Origin: Piezodorus guildinii
Taxonomy: Eukaryota > Arthropoda > Insecta > Hemiptera > Pentatomidae
Direction: 5' to 3'
Assembly (NCBI GenBank): GCA_023052935.1
Contig: CM041294.1
Coordinates: forward strand, 42,803,736-42,867,735
DNA length: 64,000 bases
Numbering within the stretch: position 1 is the stretch's first letter; each line of letters starts with the position of its first letter. Position numbers and translations under genes: made by a program. Below, in pieces: positions 9,971 to 19,682 of the stretch. Below the pieces are notes generated by a model. It worked only from the letters and a program-made list of their open reading frames with translations, made no database searches and was not told where the DNA came from.

Positions 9971-10590
9971 ATAATAAAAATAATAATAATAATAGGCTTA
10001 TCGAACCCGAAGGTTCGATGCCGATACCACCAAACTCCGCCTGCACAGACTCGTCCAATGTTCAATGTAAATCTTGGAAGTGTGTTGTTTGCTACAATAT
10101 ATAATGCTATAGTGAGGGTTTTAAACATCATAATGTTATTATGCTAAGCAGTTATTAGAACAAATATAAATCCAAAGAATTCCCGTCTCACATATCGCAC
10201 TCTCATTAGCATCTCCTTATAATTATCTATATTTCATTATTTTTAATAGTTGTTTATATTGTCTCCAGTCTCTAGAACTTCTAAAGAACCAACTTTATAA
10301 CAATATTTTGTAGGTCAGGAAAATTATACTATCTACTACGTGTGCAACAACCCTGGATGGGTCTTGACCTCCACAATGAGCTGCTGCCAATCAGCCTGAT
10401 TCTGTGCTGCTGCTCTCCAGTTTCTGATCCGTAGCAGGCTCCTTGCTTCAGCTGCCACTCTATCTACTCATCGCAATATTGGAATACCGGTTCGTCGGGT
10501 ACTGTGAAGGGGGATTTCCAAAGCTCTTCTGGGCAGTTCTTCATCTTGCTTCCTAGTGACATGGCCAATCCAACCGAGCCTAACAAACTT
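9971..10590 (-). pseudogene. RTE-like LINE 3' remnant (end of ORF2 plus 3' UTR)
   Basis: On the minus strand 10345-10580 reads like the C-terminus of an RTE-type ORF2: RLGWIGHVTRKQDEELPRRA near the start, then VAAEARSLL, NWRAAAQNQADWQQLI and VKTHPG before paired stops, with one internal stop (IPILR*VDR). The 3' UTR contains the segment at 10020-10080 and a perfect hairpin ATCGAACC-CGAA-GGTTCGAT (10000-10019), and ends in (TTA)n on this strand at about 9978-9995. The ~260 bp between the coding end and the hairpin region is AT-rich and may include a later insertion. The reverse transcriptase domain proper is missing, so the copy is dead. Confidence 0.6.
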
Positions 10591-12750
10591 TGTTAATTAA
10601 AGACATCTAATTCTCCATTAAGGTCATAAAGTTCTCCTGTTCTCCTAATTTCCATCCATTCCATATCACAGAGCCTACTATATGTCTTAAAACATTGGGC
10701 AAAACTATACTAATTAAAATGTTTTACTTCTGATTTTTTCCAGTAATAATTAAATTTTCAACTAACTATGCTACAATTTTTAATTAAACTTTTTTAATCA
10801 TAAGTGATATTGCTAAAATAATAATGGCATCATAAATAAAAATCCTTCTCGATTTTCCTATCAAAGGCATTGATTTTCACATTATATAATTTCTATTTCA
10901 TTATCTTTTATAAGTTATTTTTTCATTAGAAAGTAGATGTGTATGGTAAATCAGACTGTCACTCAATAAACCAACTGGTCAAGAATCAGCAACCTCTTCC
11001 TATCTGATCCCTGAGTCTTCCAGAATCTTGAAAAACTTACCTATCATTTTATATGACTTATTATTGTTTAAAGAGGTAGTCAAACATTCTAAAAATAGAA
11101 ATATGTGGTTTTATTCTATGGTTTTAGAACCATAAGAAGGCTGATCTCTGAGATGTTTTTTTTACATTTTTTATTTTTATTTTCTGAAGAAAATTACAGA
11201 TTTTGTTGTTATTGCCTTTTAGTAGAAAGTAAAAACATTATATATTTATGAAGTGAACATAAGCTAAATAAAATGAATAATATTTTGAATAACTCTTTTT
11301 TTTCATCGGTAACCAACCTATTTTAACCAAAGTGGGTATGCAAAGATTCACTCATGGGATTGCCACTAAGTAAATATTACCAGTCGAGGCTGGATTCCCG
11401 GATAGATACAGAACACAGCATAATATATCAAACTCGGGAGGCATTAAGGTCTAAATTAATGGTATCTTCATCTATGGGGGTTAATTGAGATTATGTATTC
11501 CAGCAACACGATGTTGTTATCATAAATTTTATCAACCTATTTCATCCTGAGTGTGCGGATCGAATATTAAATAAAACTTGACTATCCTCATCTTTTGAAC
11601 AACTGAGGTCATATCCCTAGATTTATCTGTATAAATTATTGAAATATCCATAAGTATTTCAGATTTAACTTTTATTTTGAGTCATACACAATCCTATATC
11701 CACTAACTGTTTTTATTATCTCAATCCATTTCTTCCTAAGATTAATTGATTTATATTTTTTCAGGTAAATCTTGAAGAAGTCCATCAATTCCAGATTATT
11801 TTCTATTTTCAATATTCTGAAATTGTTCCTCTACCAGTTATTTCTTGCATCAGGTAATTAACTTTTCTCTTTTAAATTTTTAATTGTGAATAATGAATAT
11901 ATATTTTATTTTATCATGCATATTTTTTACTATGAATTATCAAACGTTGATATAATTGAAAGGATATGGCTGGTTTTATGTTTTTTTAATCCTTTTTGAA
12001 ATTTTTTGCTTAAAAAAAATTACTTTGTTTCTATAATTAGGTAATTACTGTTGGGTTATCAAAATGATGTTTGAGTCATTATCAAGGTGCTGTAACTAAT
12101 CTCTCTGTAATCTTAACTGACATTGGGGAACACAAGCCTATGCCATTTGTTGTCGACTGTAATTTGATAAACCAGATATCAAGTTTCATAATGACAAATT
12201 TATCTGCTAATCTTATTGACTAGTTATAATTAACAATACTTAATTATATATTAAAATTAGTTTTCCATATATTTCAAGTAAAATATAAAATATCTGAACA
12301 TAGATATTTCAATTAATAACTAATTATGTAATTTTGCCAATCAACTTTATATATTTTTTTTTATTTCAGAAATAGTTTAATATCTTTCATTATAACAAAA
12401 TAAAATCAGAAAATATAGGAGCTATACAAATGTTCATGTGAATGCGCTACTTAAAGACAAGGCTCTATTCAGTTCTAAAAATATTTACTATATGACTCCT
12501 GATCAATATTTATCTTACTATAAATATTATCAAAAACTCTAATTAATTTCTACAAAATATTTTCATATATAGCAAATGTGTAATATTAATTAGCCTAAAG
12601 GCAAAGGCCAAAATGAATATTAATATTATTTTTTTAATATGTACTAACTTGTGAGCTTTGAATATATAGAAAAATCATTAGTATAACTTTAAATTGGAAC
12701 AAGCTTTTCCTGGGAAATATACTCAATTGTGTTTTTTTTTATGAGAAGAA
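10591..12750. other. AT-rich spacer, no gene seen
   Basis: Mostly AT-rich sequence. A slightly GC-richer patch at about 11310-11510 has no coding or tRNA-like features I can support. Confidence 0.45.
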
Positions 12751-12751
12751 A

Positions 12752-13200
12752 TTAGTCCGGGTATTTATTGTCTGCTAACATTTTGACCCCCATTGTGGGT
12801 CTCATGGGTATCATGGGCGAATTGAAACTAGGTACCAACTATATGAAAACTAGGGCCGCCACCCGGACTAATTCCTTCCAGTGATTCTTAAACAGTCAAC
12901 TAATTATATCCAGTATGATGAAATCAACACGGGAACACCAAAAAGATACATCCACCTCAACTCTCCGCCGCTGCGCCACAATACAAAATTGCAGACAGAA
13001 TATACTATCCACATCTCAACAACACAGTCTCATCTCAAGAAACAGGTACCTAATTTCTATTTGCCCATGATACTGATGATTGGGGTCGAAACATTGACAA
13101 CCAATAAATATTTGAAACTATTAAGTTGCTTCATTTACTGACAGCCACCCGAACTAATTCTTTCCAATAATTCTCAAACAGTCAACTAATTATATCCACT
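12752..13200. mobile_element. Penelope-like remnant: inverted arms with hammerhead-like cores
   Basis: An ~80-bp arm at about 12760-12838 (minus) is inverted relative to about 13046-13120 (plus). Both read GGTACCTA..TTTC, then CCCATGATAC, and end ACAATAAATA or CCAATAAATA. Between these the right arm holds CTGATGA followed by GTCGAAAC. The left arm instead holds CATGA-GACCC-(7)-GGGTC-AAAA, so a stem II of GACCC/GGGTC is retained there while the catalytic core is decayed. CTGATGA-stem II-GAAAC is the hammerhead core arrangement seen in Penelope-like element termini, and AATAAATA also occurs in PLE ends. Direct repeats of ~59 bp (12857-12915, 13142-13200) lie beside the arms. No RT or GIY-YIG coding region remains. 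The family assignment is inference. Confidence 0.4.
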
Positions 13201-13264
13201 TTGGTGTTATTTTTTACGTTAATATTAAACTTAATCTTTATATTAAATTAAAATATAGATTGTA

Positions 13265-13520
13265 TATTCATTTAGAAATAGTTGCAACAATACTTACAAA
13301 AAGGAAACAAATTTTGTTTTTGTCTTAATGTTTCTTTATTCACATCTGTCATGCATTTGAAAATCAATGAATGTGGTGGGATAAGGATTTGATGTTGTGG
13401 TGGGGTAGGTATGATGGATAGAGTAATGCCCAGTGGCACCTCTTCTTGATTTGTATTTTGCATTCATGTCAGGAGGTCCCACATCCAACTTCTTTTCAGC
13501 CTTCTACAGGTGTTGTGAAG
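13265..13520 (-). pseudogene. Jockey-type LINE (J2) 3' end fragment
   Basis: Minus-strand sequence from about 13520 matches the 3' end of the J2 element at 44885-45485: AGAAGGCTGAAAAGAAGTTG, then TGTGGGACCTCCT, GGTGCCACTGGGCA and a GACAGATGTGAATAAAG end. Only the last residues of ORF2 and the 3' UTR remain. The 63-residue frame here is not a gene. Confidence 0.5.
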
Positions 13521-14077
13521 CATATTGGTAGTGGAGATTTCTTAAAAAAACAAAATGTGCTACTTTTTTAAACTATAATTTGATAAAGTAACCTGTAAGA
13601 TTTCTTAGATAAAATAACGAAAAGCTATTGCTAACCACCATAGTCTAATTTTGAAATCTTTAGAGATATAGTATATCAATTTTCAAAGAATCCTAAAATC
13701 AAGAAGGTAGATTTTATATGGAAGCAGCGAATGAAGATAATTAAAATACTTTAATACAAAAAAGAGGTAACAGGAATATAACTTGAAACATTATAGTAGT
13801 ATGGAAATGTGAAACATTGATAGCAGGGTGAAGAATATTAAAGTGTCTAGTTTATAATGCTGTAATGATTTAAGTACCCTGTCCTCAGAAATGAATCTTG
13901 AAACTTATAAAATGGTTAGACTACCGGGAATGGAATTTAGACTAAAACACACATTGCATGACCAGTTATTCTCATTAATATCAATAATGGTTTGAACATT
14001 TAATGTTATTAGTGAATAAAGCATTAATCCCTATTTAGCAACCTAGCAGCAGCCTAATAAAAAAAATAAATAAAAAA
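13521..14077. other. AT-rich spacer, no gene seen
   Basis: No coding region or repeat recognised. It ends in an A-rich run (about 14059-14087) that abuts the neighbouring SINE. Confidence 0.5.
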
Positions 14078-14385
14078 AAAAAAAAACCTGTACCACCACA
14101 ACCCATGAAGGGTCTTGGGCTCAGTACATATAGAGATTCGTACTGTTTCAACGGCAGTGCAATGAGGTGATTAGGCCTTAATCGCGCTCAGCCGCCAGGT
14201 TTTTCCCCAATTAATTTGGGTACCCACTTTATAGAGGCTGGGTCTGCCCCAGGAGGGTCTCCATATCCCAGGATCGCTCCCGGCTGAAATAACAGAATAA
14301 ATAATATTCCGCCACAGCCGGGATTCGAACCCAGGACCCGGAGCACAGTAGACTAGCGCTAAGCAGCAGGCTAATACTTGCATAA
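14078..14385 (-). mobile_element. SINE-B copy, tRNA-derived
   Basis: On the minus strand a tRNA-like head (A-box-like TTAGCGCTAGTC near 14350; B box GGTTCGAATCC at about 14319-14330) is followed by a body with GGCTGAGCGCGATTAAGG and CATTGCACTGCCGTTG, then a hairpin AACCC-atgaa-GGGTC-like 3' end and a T-run. A T-rich rather than A-rich tail is unusual and resembles a Pol III terminator. Partial relatives lie at 19.3, 28.5 and 39.0 kb. Two 70-residue frames within it are not genes. Confidence 0.7.
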
Positions 14386-14890
14386 ATTGTGTAGCTAGAG
14401 ATATCCAAAAGGCAAAGGTCTATGTATAGCATGAAAAACATGTCACACGACATAAAAATAATTGGAAATTAGTATCTGATTAATTTATTTCTTAGAATAT
14501 TTTTAGAGAACAGCTCTATTCACTAGACCACTTCACTTCCTAAAATATAAAATAAAAATAAAACGTTTTAGCTTCTGTAAAAACAAGTTATTTTAATAAT
14601 GGTTCAGTTACTCTATTCCCCCATATGTCTTCATGTTTCTGATTGATCATTATATCAAATTTAAAAGTTATTTTAATTTAATTTGAATTCAATAATTTAT
14701 TATTCATTAATTAATTAGTTATTAGTTAACAATTAATTCTTGTAAAATGAATAGTGATTTTGTAGTCTAGAAAAGTTTCATTAATGGTTGGAGTAAAAGT
14801 AAAATGTAACATTTACAGTACAATAATACTCTAAAAAAAGAATACAGATAGCCAAATACTATGCAGTAATGGAAATAACATTTGATTATC
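14386..14890. other. AT-rich spacer, no gene seen
   Basis: No coding region, RNA gene or repeat family recognised between the two SINEs. Confidence 0.5.
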
Positions 14891-15113
14891 AGGGATCACC
14901 TGTAGCTGGGTGGCTAGCATAACAGTCTTCTATGCCAAAGGTCGCAGGTTAAAAAACCTGGGACGTAAAAAGGTGGTCCTGGGCCTGTGTGAAGTCAGGT
15001 ACACATTAAAGATCCCTATCCTAATTAAACCTGGATAGGCAAAATTTAGGACTCCCACTGTATCATCATCCGATTAGCCACAGTAGCACAAAGTGACATT
15101 AAATAAGTCAACA
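14891..15113 (+). mobile_element. SINE-A copy
   Basis: Starts AGGGATCACCTGTAGCTGGG (tRNA-like head, A box TAGCTGGGTGGCTAGC), continues with CTATGCCAAAGGTCGCAGG and AAAGGTGGTCC, then CCTGGATAGGCAAAATTTAG, and ends GTTAAATAAG. It lacks about 50 bp present in the copy at 21432. Imperfect 13-bp direct repeats (ACATTTGATTATC before, ACATTCGATTGTC after) are a likely target duplication. Confidence 0.8.
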
Positions 15114-16896
15114 AACATTCGATTGTCATTCTTTTAAAATATATTATAAAATTAAGTTGATATAAAAATTGTTTTTTAAGGTATCTAATTATAGATCATA
15201 TGTTTTATCACAAAATTTCTTACTTTTATATCAGCAATTACTTAGGAGGCCAAATGTGATGTTAAGTTTCAATATTTTTCTATCGATAATGACAACTTTC
15301 TTAAATAAAAAAAAAAAAAATAATCATACAAAAATGACAACTGGTCTTTTATTTTATTTTTATTTCTTTAAGGTAACTTAATACTTACAATGCTGTGAAA
15401 ATATTTAAAAAGAAAACTATTCTACTCATTAAGATATAATCCTTATGTTCTTTTAATTTTAACTAATATAATATTAATATTAAAAAGGTTTATAACAGAG
15501 CCTGTTATTTGAAGGAATCGATTAATACATTTTGGATAAAAAAAATGTACAGAAAATTATAAAAAAACTGATTAAATAATAGTGGTTTAGAAATAATCGA
15601 ATTTTTATGAATTATATTTTTAATTTGATAATAAAACATAATAAATTATATGATAGCTGCATATAAAAATCCTGGTGTTACATAAACTACTTAGTTGTTT
15701 TATTGTTACAAAAGGAAACAATAGCGGTTTGTAGGTTTAAGTAAAAATCAATCAGTTACCAAGTTTAACAGATTTCAACTCATTAAAGAAAGAGTTTGAT
15801 TTTTCTAAAATAATAAGTTCTTGGAGTGCAGACTTCTTTTTGTTACTACTACTACTACTTCTACACTCGGAAAATTTACACCTGCCCCAACAAGTTTTTT
15901 ATCTGTCGAGTGAATCTCCAGTAGTAAGCCTTTACTTAAGCTGGTACCTATCTCAGACACATCTATACCAGTATCTAACTTGAGAAGGAGCTAGGTACTT
16001 TCAGAAATTATAATCTGTACTTTCCTTGCAACCTGTTCACATCCTCTTCCTTTACCTATGGTTATGTCACTTTTTATAATTATATAGGTTTATAACTTAA
16101 GTTATTATATAAGTTTTATGAACTTTTCAAAGAAACTTTCTCCATCTTTTAGCCATGTTCTGACACAACAAATTGTCAATATCAGTAGATTATCACCATG
16201 ATAGCTTACCGTTTTGTATCAATTTCGGTGAATTAAAAATATTTGGTAAAGTAAGCATTGATTGTAACTCATTAATGTAATGGCATAGGTTGACTCAATG
16301 TAGTAACTTTGATTTATTAGGTATGTACTCCCTATTAAATCAACGGAACATATGAATATAATTTAAAAAGTAATTTTTGTAATACAATTGCAAATAGTTA
16401 TGAATAGAGGAAACTTTTGAATAATTTATTGATATAGATTAGATGCTCAAGATGGGAACAAAATATCCTCGAAACATTCAAATAGAAAGAAAAATGCTTA
16501 TAAATTATGGTCCTGTAGAATTTCTTTGATAGAATTTGGAAGTGGAACTTCACCCTTTTCTTATCTTTAAGGCTATACGAGGGTTTACTCTGGCCAAGGA
16601 ATGAGGGCAGGGGATTTATGCCAGAGTAGGAAAAACAGGTTTTTGGTCATCTGCTTGCTGCTTTCATAATAACTAGGCATTGCAATCTAGCCGGAACCGG
16701 ATGGATTGACAAAATCAGATTGATTTTCGCCTTTCGGTCCAAGATGAACAATTAGTGAGTTTAATTTTACTCATAATAGGAACTTTATAAAATAAAAGAT
16801 ATGTTAGGATTAGACATGCAGCGAAAAATTCGAATTTAACGTAAAAGTAAAATTTTAACGGCTATTAAACATTCGGCTTTTGATGATTATTTGCTT
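15114..16896. other. AT-rich spacer with two unassigned GC-richer patches
   Basis: Patches at about 15850-16060 and 16550-16740 are less AT-rich but show no supported coding, tRNA or transposon signature. The second lies just upstream of the hAT remnant and may belong to the same dead element. Confidence 0.4.
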
Positions 16897-17032
16897 AAAT
16901 TGAAACTGACAAGTGCAGAAGCTGGGAGGGCTTTTTCGGCAACAGGCTATGTTTGTAGCCCCATTAAAAGTCGACTGACAGGTGACGCGATTAACACTAT
17001 TCGTTTTTAACGTTACTTTTTTCAAAATTTTG
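16897..17032 (+). pseudogene. hAT transposase C-terminal (dimerisation) remnant
   Basis: The + frame from 16897 reads KLKLTSAEAGRAFSATGYVC, then SPIKSRLTGDAIN and TIRF, a stop, and RYFF. This is the pattern of the hAT C-terminal dimerisation region (TSAE.RAFSA.G....IKSRL..DA.N...RYF). The rest of the transposase, its zinc finger and TIRs are not recognisable. It is broken by at least one stop (about 17008) and is non-functional. Confidence 0.7.
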
Positions 17033-17280
17033 ATAATACATACTAAAATAATTAGTACTTAAATACTATTTGAAAAACAAATATTGTTAGTAGAATAATT
17101 TAAAGAGTTATACATATAATAAAAGCTCATTATTGTGATAATTACGACATTCATTAGACGGATTCCTCAAATGATGATGGTGTATATCATAAATATAAGA
17201 CTTGTTTATTAGTATTCTCAAATAATTTAATATCATTGTTATCATAATTCCCATCTCAGTTAATTACTCAAGGTTAATTA

Positions 17281-18209
17281 TTGGGTTGTTTCACGTGAAA
17301 TGTCAGTTTTTATAGTTTCTGAAATACATAAAGGATTTTGCAGGTCTCTGTTGTTTTCTTACGAATTTTTAGATATTTAAAGTAAACAGTTACTAATCCT
17401 CTACCTTTGTATTATAAACATTAGCTTCCCAATCAATTACCCAGTTTTTAGTATACCTCCAAATATGAGCATGGAAACACACTAATTTCGAGTAATATTT
17501 TTGTACGAGTTTAAACTCGGCCATTCAGCAGCTGAGGCCGCTAGAAATATTTGCAAGGCATTTGGGGAAGGGAGTGTTAATGAACGGACCATTCGCCGTT
17601 TGCTAAGTTTTCAGCTGGGGATACCGACTTAGAAAACTTGCCCCGAAGAAGACCTCCGTCCGTAATTGACAACGATGTCCTCAAAGATACAGTAGAAGGA
17701 AATCCCTACCAAACAGTTAAAGGACTCTCAGCACAACTAAATGCAAGTGCATCTACCGTTTCCAGACATTTAAAGTGTATTGGGAAAGTAAAAAAGCTCG
17801 ATACATGGGTACCTCATGATCTCACTGAGCGGCAACAAGATGTATGTTTCAGGTATGTTTCAAAACATACCGTGCAAAAATTGAAAGAACTGGGCTACGT
17901 AGTTCTTCTGCACCCACCATATTCTCCCGACTTGTCTCCAACAGATTACCACCTGTTCAGGAATTTAGAAAACTTCGTCAAAGGAAATTTTTTTGAAAAT
18001 GATGATAAGTGAAAAGTGCGTTTTCAGATTTTGTTTCACTTCAAAGCTCAGAGTTTTTTAGTTCGGAGATAAAAAAGTTGGTGGCACGTTGGGAAAAATG
18101 TGTAGAAAAAGAAGCTAAATACTTCGAATAAAATTATCTTGTTTTCATATCGTATTTTTAATAAAAATCCTTTACCTTGAAAACGGATATTTCATGTGAC
18201 ACAACCCAA
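17281..18209 (+). mobile_element. mariner-like element, internally deleted (M2)
   Basis: The left terminus reads TTGGGTTGTTTCACGTGAAA and the right terminus is its near-perfect reverse complement ending ACAACCCAA. TA dinucleotides flank both ends (17279-17280, 18210-18211), the mariner target duplication. At 929 bp it is about 350 bp shorter than a normal ~1.3-kb mariner. The missing part is the middle of the transposase gene. Confidence 0.85.
17467..18131 (+). pseudogene. mariner transposase, catalytic core deleted
   Basis: From an ATG at about 17467 several frames together read as a cecropia-type mariner transposase. Upstream lies EFKLGHSAAEAARNICKAFG; the open frame 17638-18012 (124 aa, not starting at ATG) then carries the second helix-turn-helix (ASASTVSRHLKCIGKVKKLD, TWVPHDL) and jumps directly to HTVQKLKELGYVV and YSPDLSPTDYHLFR. 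The residues between ERQQDVCF and KHTVQ are deleted. In intact relatives that segment holds the first two catalytic aspartates, so only the last (SPTD) remains. Additional frameshifts lie near 17500-17640 and 18012. The element cannot move itself but keeps its ends. Confidence 0.85.
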
Positions 18210-18514
18210 TATATTATATTTTATAAATAAACTTAATAAATACATAAAACTATCTGAGAAAGTGAAATTTACGAAAACGTGAGCAGGAACGTAACCAGTC
18301 TACATAGATTTGTACGCAGTGTTTCATATAATTCAGTACTTAACATCATGTCATGAGTAAGCAATTTCTCTAAAACAAATATTAGGGATTGTTTCAGAAG
18401 TTCCTCTCCAGCAAACTTATAGGATGCTATAGCTCACGTAAATTGAAGAAATTAGTATATTTTTACTTACATTTAGCACCAAAAACCAAGACAGTTATTG
18501 TCTCTTATACTGAA
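18210..18514. other. AT-rich spacer, no gene seen
   Basis: No feature recognised between the mariner end and the 68-bp direct repeat. Confidence 0.5.
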
Positions 18515-18854
18515 CTGAACCGATGGCGTGTTGCAATTTGGAGTTGACTCACCACTTAACATTTACACCAAATGTAACTCATAACCGTTTCCAGACATTT
18601 AAAGTGTATTGGGAAAGTAAAAAAGCTCGATACATGGGTACCTCATGATCTCACTGAGCGGCAACAAGACCCCATGTTTCAAAACATACCGTGCAAAAAT
18701 TGAAAGAACTGGGCTACGAAGTTCTTCTGCACCCACCATATTCTCCCGACTTGTCTCCAACAGATTACCACCTGTTCAGGAATTTGCTGAACCGATGGCG
18801 TGTTGCAATTTGGCCTTGACTCACCACTTAACATTCACACCAAATGTAACTCAT
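18515..18854. repeat. 68-bp direct repeats flanking a mariner core fragment
   Basis: A 68-bp sequence starting CTGAACCGATGGCGTG occurs at 18515-18582 and again at 18787-18854 with about four differences. Between them (18583-18786) lies 204 bp of mariner transposase sequence almost identical to part of the element at 17281-18209, without TIRs. The repeat itself is not mariner and I do not recognise it. Confidence 0.75.
18583..18786 (+). pseudogene. mariner transposase fragment, separately deleted
   Basis: The sequence matches 17752-17965 of M2, but its internal junction differs. Here the text after GAGCGGCAACAAGA continues CCCCATGTTTCAAAACATACC, retaining the bases just after the second catalytic aspartate, whereas M2 has a different join. 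It therefore represents another deletion derivative, missing the first two catalytic aspartates, both termini and both ORF ends. Confidence 0.8.
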
Positions 18855-19682
18855 TTAAAGTACCTGTAGAGGACTTGGGCGCCTCCTGATGTCCGGCGGG
18901 CCTCCGCGTCTCTTGCCGATCCGCTCTCTCTTGACTCTGTATAAGTGGGTACCGAAATCATAATTTACAAACCAACGGGCGTTGATGACCCAGTAGTTGA
19001 ACTACTACCCTTAAACCGGTTCAAAACAAACAGACATTAAAAGTACCAACCCCATTAAACTGCGCTATGTTTGGCCACAAATTGGTATAGTCGGATCCAG
19101 TAAACGTTTGATGATGCCGGATCTTTTTTTCCGGATCGTAATCCCTAATAGTAACCCACTCAGCCACCCAGATTGGTAGTGGAACTGTAATAAAAGAACA
19201 AGCAATAACATCATACGTAAACTTCATTTTTTTTTTAAATTATCAAATCATGTCCCCCAGTCTCACTCAACCTCTTAGGGTTTACTAAAATTAGTGGTAA
19301 AACCTGGCTGAGTGTGATTTCGACCTCATCATCTCCTTGCACAGCTATTAGTCTGGAAAAAGCACTAATCCTTAATACGTAAGGAATTTAAGGTAATTTA
19401 GATGCAGAGAGACAAGTTTTTTTTCAGTCCAGCGATATCGGTCGATGACGATTGCTACATCTCAAAGAGTAATGGAATCAGGGACAATTTCCTCCCTCTT
19501 TCATTTAGATCAGAGAAAATAAACCAATTTTACTTAGTGAGATACATGGATAATTTTTTTTTTCAAATACTTCATTCGTGCTTGAACTCTCAAAAGTTTT
19601 AACGCTTAAAACAATTCTTTTTAGTAGTAGTTTTCTGCAATATATTGATACTTTCAGTACATGGTTTTAAGGTTTATTTATA
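18855..19682. other. spacer with GC-richer patch and SINE-B scrap
   Basis: A GC-richer stretch at about 18860-19160 is unassigned. At about 19305-19380 the segment GGCTGAGTGTGATTTCG then CATCTCCTTGCACAGC resembles the SINE-B body in + orientation. No gene is supported. Confidence 0.35.
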
